DNA of 64,000 nt from Hyphomicrobiales bacterium (GTDB taxonomy: Bacteria; Pseudomonadota; Alphaproteobacteria; MED-G09): positions 72,302 through 136,301 of the forward strand of contig JAOLDG010000002.1 in assembly GCA_028339975.1 (NCBI GenBank), in the 5' to 3' direction. The notes below the pieces were generated by a model. The model made no database searches. It was given only the letters and a program-made list of their open reading frames with translations, and had not been told where the DNA came from. The translations under genes and the position numbers were made by a program. Positions 59,041-64,000 of the stretch are shown here, one piece after another. How positions within the stretch are numbered: position 1 is the first letter of the stretch; every line of letters begins with the position of its first letter.

Positions 59041-61509
59041 TTACTTTTTCTTTTTAGGCTTATTTAGAAGATCAATTGCAATTTCAAGAGTTATATCTTC
59101 TGGTGAACTATCTTTCGAAATACTAACATTTTTCTTACCATGTTTTACATATGGACCATATTTTCCATCCATAAGATTTACAGGTTTTTTATCTTTTGGA
59201 TGATTTCCTAATTCTTTTAGTGTTTTACTTCCTCTTCCCCTACCTGGATTTGATCTTTTTTCCTCAATTAAATCTACAGCTCTATTCAAACCAATTGTAA
59301 ATAACTCATCGACATTTTGAAGATTAGCATAAACCCCCTCGTGAAGAAGGTAAGGACCAAATCTTCCTAAAGCACCTGAGATTTCTTTATTATCCTCAGG
59401 GTGAAGGCCTATAACTCTTGGAAGTGATAGAAGGTCTATGGCCTTTTCTAAATTTAAGTCTGCTGGATCAATAGTTTTGGGAATAGAAGATCTTTTTGGT
59501 TTTATTTCCTTATCCTCCCCATCTCCTATTTGAACATAAGGTCCATATCTTCCAATTAAAAGATGAATATCTTCATCAGTTCCGGGGTATTTTCCTAAAA
59601 TTTTTGCCTCGACATTTTGACCAGCTGATCCAAATGATCTTGTATATTTACAATCAGGATAGGATGAACAACCAACAAAAGCACCATTTCTACTTGTTTT
59701 AAGACTTAATTCACCACCATCACACTTTGGGCAATTCCTATTAACATCTCCATTTTCATCTTTAAAGACATGATGCCCAATGCTTTCATTTAGAGTATCA
59801 AGGATTTCTCTAGTTCTTAGCTCTAAAGCAGAATTTGCACAAACACTAAATTCCTTCCAGAAACTATCAAGGAACTCTCTCCAATCAACCTCTCCATTCG
59901 AAACTTTGTCTAAATTTTTCTCTAGATCGGCCGTAAAATTATAACTTACATATTGTTTAAAGAAATTTTCTAAGAAAGAGGAAAGCAATCTTCCCTTGGC
60001 TTCTGGGTGAAAATATCGATTTTCTATCCTGACATATTGCCTTTCTTGTAGAACGGATATTATCGATGCATATGTTGATGGACGTCCTATTCCTTTTTCT
60101 TCTAGTGATTTTACTAGAGTGGCTTCAGAATATCTTGGTGGAGCCTTGGTAAAGTGTTGATTATCCTCAATAGTAATTTTATTTAATGACTGACCTTTTT
60201 CAAGTTTTGGTAATTCTTGTGCTTCTTCCTTAGATGAATCTTTGCTTCCTTCCTCATAAAGTGTTCTAAACCCACTGAATAAAGTAACAGTTCCTGATAC
60301 TCTTAAATTTATATCCGCTTTTTGATTAGTTATATTTATTGTTGTTCTTAATCCTTTCCAGTTCTCCATTTGACTGGCTAAAGTTCTTTTCCAAATTAAT
60401 GCATAAAGATCTTTTTCTTCTTTAGAAAAATCACCATTCATTCTTTCTGGATTTATATTTGAATCAGTAGGTCTTATTGCTTCATGAGCTTCTTGTGCAT
60501 TAGTTACCTTACTTGAATATAAATTAAATCCTTTAGGTACATATTCATTGCCAAATGTTTTATCAATTGTTGACCTTATTTCATTAATTCCCTCTTCACC
60601 AATTTGAACTCCATCAGTCCTCATATAGGTTATAAGACCATTTTGATACAATCTTTGCGCAACTTGCATAGTATTTTTTGCAGACATTCCTAGCTTCCTA
60701 GAAGCCTCCATCTGAAGTGAAGAGGTTATGAATGGAGGAGAAGGTTTCCTTGATACTTCTTTTTCTTCAATTTCTTTAACAATAAAATCTGATGAATCTA
60801 GTTTTGATTTTATTTTTTCAGCGCCATCAGTATTTTTAATATCAAATTGTTCTAACTTTTTTCCATCGAAATGAGTTAGTGATGCTTTAAAAGGAGAGTG
60901 ATCCATATAGGATAACAATGCATTTATTGACCAGTATTCTCTTGGATCAAAAGACTCAATTTCAATTTCTCTCTCACAGAGCAACCTTAAAGCGACAGAC
61001 TGAACTCTTCCTGCAGATCTAGCTCCTGGAAGCTTTCTCCATAAAACAGGTGATAGAGTAAAACCAACTAAATAATCCAGCGCTCTTCTAGCTAAATAAG
61101 CATCAACAAGCTCAGTATCGAGCTCTCTAGGATTTGCAATAGCCTCAGTAACAATTTTTTTTGTTATAGCGTTAAATGTTACGCGAGATACTTCCTTGCC
61201 TTTAAGGCTTCCTTTTTCTTCTAGAGCCTGAAGAACATGCCATGCAATTGCCTCACCTTCACGGTCTGGGTCTGTGGCAAGAATTAAAGAACTTGCACTT
61301 TTCAAGGCATCTTGAATTATTTTAGTTTGTTTTTTCCCTTTGGCATCCATCTCCCAAAGCATTTCAAAATTATTATCAGGTTGAACAGACCCTTCGGATG
61401 AAGGGAGATCTCTAATATGACCGAAAGATGCAATTACCTTGTAATCTGAACCTAGGTAGCCTTCAATGGTCTTTGCTTTAGCTGGTGATTCAACTACAAC
61501 TACATGCAT
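59041..61509 (-). CDS. topA: DNA topoisomerase I
   Basis: An 822-residue type IA topoisomerase that relaxes negative supercoils. The TOPRIM domain begins VVVESPAKAKTIEGYLG and has the acidic TDPDREGEAIAWHV; the catalytic tyrosine is in GLITYMRTDGVQI. After the core there is one four-cysteine zinc-ribbon domain (CPKCDGGELSLKT, VGCSSYPDCKYTR) followed by TopoI C-terminal repeats (GRYGPYVQIGDGE, GRFGPYLLHEGVYA, GKYGPYVKHGKKN) and a basic tail KPKKKK. Architecture is typical of alphaproteobacteria. dprA, often upstream, and rnr, often downstream, are absent. Confidence 0.97.
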   Translation of the reverse strand: MHVVVVESPAKAKTIEGYLGSDYKVIASFGHIRDLPSSEGSVQPDNNFEMLWEMDAKGKKQTKIIQDALKSASSLILATDPDREGEAIAWHVLQALEEKGSLKGKEVSRVTFNAITKKIVTEAIANPRELDTELVDAYLARRALDYLVGFTLSPVLWRKLPGARSAGRVQSVALRLLCEREIEIESFDPREYWSINALLSYMDHSPFKASLTHFDGKKLEQFDIKNTDGAEKIKSKLDSSDFIVKEIEEKEVSRKPSPPFITSSLQMEASRKLGMSAKNTMQVAQRLYQNGLITYMRTDGVQIGEEGINEIRSTIDKTFGNEYVPKGFNLYSSKVTNAQEAHEAIRPTDSNINPERMNGDFSKEEKDLYALIWKRTLASQMENWKGLRTTINITNQKADINLRVSGTVTLFSGFRTLYEEGSKDSSKEEAQELPKLEKGQSLNKITIEDNQHFTKAPPRYSEATLVKSLEEKGIGRPSTYASIISVLQERQYVRIENRYFHPEAKGRLLSSFLENFFKQYVSYNFTADLEKNLDKVSNGEVDWREFLDSFWKEFSVCANSALELRTREILDTLNESIGHHVFKDENGDVNRNCPKCDGGELSLKTSRNGAFVGCSSYPDCKYTRSFGSAGQNVEAKILGKYPGTDEDIHLLIGRYGPYVQIGDGEDKEIKPKRSSIPKTIDPADLNLEKAIDLLSLPRVIGLHPEDNKEISGALGRFGPYLLHEGVYANLQNVDELFTIGLNRAVDLIEEKRSNPGRGRGSKTLKELGNHPKDKKPVNLMDGKYGPYVKHGKKNVSISKDSSPEDITLEIAIDLLNKPKKKK

Positions 61510-61602
61510 TTTAAGCTCCCTTTAATAAGAAAAAAACCATATTTTGATATTCAATAAGTCAAACTTCATATGATAATTCAAGAAAATTTTTTATTTTTTA
61601 AA

Positions 61603-62202
61603 TTAGAACATCTTAATTTTAGGTTCTTCGCCCTTTAAAATTCTAACAATATTTAACTTATGTCGAAAGAATGAATTTATTGTCATTATGAAAAAAACAT
61701 AACTTATCAAATTATTATCCTGGATAAAAAAAGAAATAATTGGAATAAAAGATATTGTTATTAAGGATGAAATTGAGGATATTTTAGAAGCTAGTAATGA
61801 AATTACCCATATTAGTACAAATCCAATTCCTAGAACCGGAGATACTGCAAAACAAATTCCAAGATATGTTGAAATCCCTTTTCCTCCTTTAAACTTTAGC
61901 CAGACAGGAAAATTGTGACCTAAAAAAGAAAAAAGCGCTGCTAAAGCCAATAATTGTGAATTAAAACCAAAAATTATAACTGGCAAAGCACCCTTTAGAG
62001 CATCTAGGGCGAGAGTGATTATTGCTAAGCTTTTTGAGCCAGACCTTAACACATTTGTTGCCCCTATATTTCCAGACCCTTCTTTTGTGATATCAATTTT
62101 ATTAAAATACTTTGTAAGCATATAACCACTGGGAAAAGATCCAGATAGATAGCTAACAAGGATTGTAAAAAAATATAAAAATATAAGGTTTAAAATTGTC
62201 AT
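61603..62202 (-). CDS. plsY: Glycerol-3-phosphate acyltransferase PlsY
   Basis: The membrane enzyme that acylates glycerol 3-phosphate from acyl-phosphate, starting phospholipid synthesis; a partner PlsX is expected elsewhere. The 199-residue protein has about five transmembrane helices and the three loop motifs: GSFPSGYMLTK with EGSGNIGATNVLRSG, KFKGGKGISTYLG, and RHKLNIVRILKGEEPKI. The ATG lies 32 bp from the divergent pyrB. It is followed by topA after 93 bp. Confidence 0.95.
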   Translation of the reverse strand: MTILNLIFLYFFTILVSYLSGSFPSGYMLTKYFNKIDITKEGSGNIGATNVLRSGSKSLAIITLALDALKGALPVIIFGFNSQLLALAALFSFLGHNFPVWLKFKGGKGISTYLGICFAVSPVLGIGFVLIWVISLLASKISSISSLITISFIPIISFFIQDNNLISYVFFIMTINSFFRHKLNIVRILKGEEPKIKMF

Positions 62203-62234
62203 TTTAATATATAAGTAATCTGAAAGGTAAAAAC

Positions 62235-63092
62235 GTGCAACATCTTCTGTCAGTAAACGATATGAATGAAAATTTTATTTTTGATATCTGGTCAAAGGCT
62301 AGCGATCAAAAGGAAAATTTCTCTAATGTATTGAAAAGTAAAATTTTAACAAATCTTTTTTATGAACCCTCCACAAGAACATCATCATCTTTTTACAGCG
62401 CTATGGTTAGGCAGGGTGGTTCCGTAATACCTATAAATAATGTTAAGTTCTCTAGTGCCATAAAAGGAGAAAGCCTAGAAGATACAATTATCACAATGGG
62501 GACTATGAGTGATTGTATAGTTTTACGTCACCCTGAGATTGGCTCTTCTATTAAGGCTGCAAACATCAGCTCTGTTCCAATAATTAACGCCGGCGATGGA
62601 GAAGGAGAGCATCCAACCCAAACCTTGTTAGATGGTTTTACTATTTTTTATAATAATAATAAAAATATAGATAATCTAAGAGTTACGATGGTGGGAGATC
62701 TAAAAAATGGAAGAACAGTAAAGAGTCTTGTAAAGTTATTATCTCGTTATTCAGGAAATCATTTTAATTTTGTTAGTCCGGCGGATCTTAGGTTTCCAAA
62801 GGAACTACTTCCAAAAAAATCTTTTCAAACTGAAAGAATTGAAGATGTAATATCTGATACAGATGTATTGTATGTAACAAGGGTACAAACAGAAAGGGGA
62901 AGTGATCATCGTTATGCTTTATCAATGAGTCAGCTCAGGTCGCTTCCAGATAATTCGATAGTAATGCATCCTTTGCCTAGGGTAAATGAAATACCCAGGG
63001 AGTTTGACCAAGATCCTAGAGCAAAATATTTCGATCAGATGATTTATGGATTATGGTGTCGCATGGTTCTTCTCGAAAACTTTATGAGTTAG
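62235..63092 (+). CDS. pyrB: Aspartate carbamoyltransferase catalytic subunit
   Basis: Condenses carbamoyl phosphate and aspartate in pyrimidine synthesis. The carbamoyl-phosphate loop FYEPSTRTSSSFYSAM, GDGEGEHPTQTLLD, MVGDLKNGRTVKSL, and the aspartate-binding RVQTER and HPLPRVNEI are intact. The 285 residues are a little shorter than the usual 305-320. It starts with GTG at 62235 behind AAAGG. pyrC, often next to it, is not here; no pyrI is seen. Its 3' end overlaps convergent ruvX by 11 bp. Confidence 0.95.
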   Translation: MQHLLSVNDMNENFIFDIWSKASDQKENFSNVLKSKILTNLFYEPSTRTSSSFYSAMVRQGGSVIPINNVKFSSAIKGESLEDTIITMGTMSDCIVLRHPEIGSSIKAANISSVPIINAGDGEGEHPTQTLLDGFTIFYNNNKNIDNLRVTMVGDLKNGRTVKSLVKLLSRYSGNHFNFVSPADLRFPKELLPKKSFQTERIEDVISDTDVLYVTRVQTERGSDHRYALSMSQLRSLPDNSIVMHPLPRVNEIPREFDQDPRAKYFDQMIYGLWCRMVLLENFMS

Positions 63093-63546
63093 AGTTTAAA
63101 AAATCCAGGAAACTTTGTAAAATTAGATTTGCAGCTATCTTATCAATAACCTTTCCTCTTTTTTTTCTTGATATATCAGCTTCAATTAAAGATTTTTCTG
63201 CTGCTACAGTTGAAAGTCTCTCATCCCAAAGTAAGATTGGAATATCAATAGTCTTAGAAATATTAGCAATAAATGATCTGCTAGACTGAGATTTAGGGCC
63301 AAGAGTACCATCCATATTTATTGGATCGCCGACTACAATAGATCCAATATCGAACTCTTTAACCATATCTTTAATGATAATTAAGATTTCTGAGAACTTT
63401 TTTTCTTCCAAAACATCATATGGTGATGCAATTTTTTGATTTACATCTGATATTGCCAACCCAATTCTTTTTTTTCCAAGATCTAGACATAAAATAGTCT
63501 TATTAAATGGTATTATTTCACGAAAGTTATTTGAATCATCAATCAT
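63082..63546 (-). CDS. ruvX: Putative pre-16S rRNA nuclease / Holliday junction resolvase-like RuvX
   Basis: A YqgF/RuvX RNase H-fold protein of 154 residues. LCLDLGKKRIGLAISD gives the first catalytic aspartate; IVVGDPINMDGTLGPKS, and LLWDERLSTVAAEKSL with the last acidic pair follow. E. coli YqgF matures the 16S rRNA 5' end. I start it at the ATG at 63546; a TTG six codons earlier is less likely. Divergent from gatC across about 77 bp. Confidence 0.93.
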   Translation of the reverse strand: MIDDSNNFREIIPFNKTILCLDLGKKRIGLAISDVNQKIASPYDVLEEKKFSEILIIIKDMVKEFDIGSIVVGDPINMDGTLGPKSQSSRSFIANISKTIDIPILLWDERLSTVAAEKSLIEADISRKKRGKVIDKIAANLILQSFLDFLNSNS

Positions 63547-63623
63547 CACGGGTATAAGTATCAACTGTTAGGGTTTTGATGCAAGTAAGACTTTAATTTT
63601 TATAGAATTATTGAGGAGAGCAC

Positions 63624-63917
63624 ATGTCCGTTAATGAAGATAATGTAAAAAAAATTGCCAGACTTTCAAAAATCTCATTAAACGATAGTGAGGTTAAGAA
63701 GTATTTAACTGATTTAAACCAAATTATCGGCTGGGTTGATCAGCTCAAAGAAGTTGATACAGAAAAAGTCTCTCCAACCTTCTCTTCGTTTGGCGCTGGT
63801 GAGGGTATAAAACAAAGAGATGATATTGTAAGTGACGGTGGTTATAGAAAGGAAATAATATCGAATGCACCTAAGTCAGAAGAAGGCTTCTTTTTGGTCC
63901 CAAAGGTTATTGATTAA
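63624..63917 (+). CDS. gatC: Asp/Glu-tRNA amidotransferase subunit C
   Basis: The 97-residue small subunit of GatCAB, which converts mischarged Glu-tRNA(Gln) or Asp-tRNA(Asn). NVKKIARLSKISLNDSEVKKYLTDLNQIIGWVDQL (read in two parts) is the typical N-terminal helix pair; VSPTF and the end GFFLVPKVID are also conserved. Start ATG is preceded by GAGGAGAG, a strong ribosome site. Its stop overlaps gatA (TAATG). Confidence 0.95.
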   Translation: MSVNEDNVKKIARLSKISLNDSEVKKYLTDLNQIIGWVDQLKEVDTEKVSPTFSSFGAGEGIKQRDDIVSDGGYRKEIISNAPKSEEGFFLVPKVID

Positions 63918-64000
63918 TGGCTAACTTAACAAACCTATGTCTTCACGAGGCCAGAGATGGATTGATTAAGAAATCATTCTCTACAAGAGATTTAATCATT
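63917..64000 (+). CDS. gatA: Asp/Glu-tRNA amidotransferase subunit A, N-terminal start (cut by window edge)
   Basis: The ATG at 63917 overlaps the gatC stop. The 28 codons present (MANLTNLCLHEARDGLIKKS and so on) match the N-terminal helix of GatA, and gatC-gatA order is standard. The catalytic Ser-Ser-Lys amidase part lies beyond the window, so identification rests mainly on context. Confidence 0.85.
   Translation, partial: MANLTNLCLHEARDGLIKKSFSTRDLII

Noticed and set aside
1-64000. CRISPR arrays, insertion sequences, integrases, prophage genes or long direct repeats
   Set aside because: None were seen by reading; gene content is housekeeping throughout and no transposase or repeat-spacer pattern appears.

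Overview
This window is a dense, AT-rich stretch of bacterial chromosome made almost entirely of single-copy housekeeping genes. Gene content and order point to an alphaproteobacterium. Diagnostic runs are lpxB-gltA, trpEGDC-moaC-moeA-lexA-gltX, tpiA-secG-pyrG-kdsA-eno-ftsB, ispDF-ntrBC, rlpA-dacC-tmk-holB-metG, an NtrX-type Fis domain-trkA-hfq, crcB-rluC and plsY-topA. Low G+C, overlapping convergent genes, very short spacers and no mobile DNA suggest a streamlined, probably free-living aquatic lineage resembling SAR11, HIMB59 or AEGEAN-169 in style. NtrB/NtrC without NtrY argues against typical Pelagibacter. The exact clade cannot be fixed from sequence alone.

Layout. 0-11.5 kb: the end of lpxB (lipid A), gltA and gltX, autoregulated lexA, molybdopterin genes moaC/moeA, a complete trpE-G-D-C set and the periplasmic chaperone ppiD. 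11.6-18.8 kb: tpiA, secG, pyrG, kdsA, eno and ftsB on the + strand, interrupted by a minus-strand queC-queE-queF cluster for preQ1. 18.8-25 kb: lipA, a COQ10/RatA-like protein, pncC, pgpA, ispDF and the nitrogen sensor-regulator pair ntrB/ntrC. 25-31.6 kb: an acyl-CoA neighbourhood (AMACR-like enzyme, OYE-family reductase, PaaI thioesterase, acyl-CoA ligase, epoxide-hydrolase-like enzyme), hspQ and tRNA-Ser(UGA).

31.6-38.8 kb: envelope enzymes (rlpA, dacC), replication and translation genes (tmk, holB, metG), a 71-residue stand-alone Fis domain that appears to be all that remains of ntrX, trkA and an unusual hfq. 38.8-43.5 kb (minus strand): short mazG, an orphan oligopeptide-binding protein, modABC and a GNAT. 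43.6-54 kb: crcB, rluC, propionyl-CoA carboxylase (pccB/pccA), lipB, tRNA-Leu(GAG), mgtE, a DUF1489 gene, a membrane J-protein and clpS/clpA. 54-64 kb: HIT, FemAB-like and RidA genes, dinB, a HAD hydrolase without a normal start codon, rpmG (55 aa), a Nudix hydrolase, topA, plsY, pyrB, ruvX and gatCA (gatA cut by the window edge).

The genes form recognisable pathways: tryptophan synthesis, molybdate uptake plus cofactor assembly, lipoate attachment by LipB and LipA, queuosine precursor synthesis, and acyl-CoA/propionyl-CoA metabolism. I found no CRISPR array, prophage, insertion sequence, toxin-antitoxin island or defence cluster. No stretch over about 300 bases lacks a gene. I do not see an obvious new multi-gene system. 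The most unusual observations are the reduced NtrX, the LexA operator embedded in a hairpin, the HAD gene whose coding signal runs past any ordinary start codon, the altered Hfq surface residues, and genes missing from otherwise conserved loci (comEC, dprA, pdh, ntrY).
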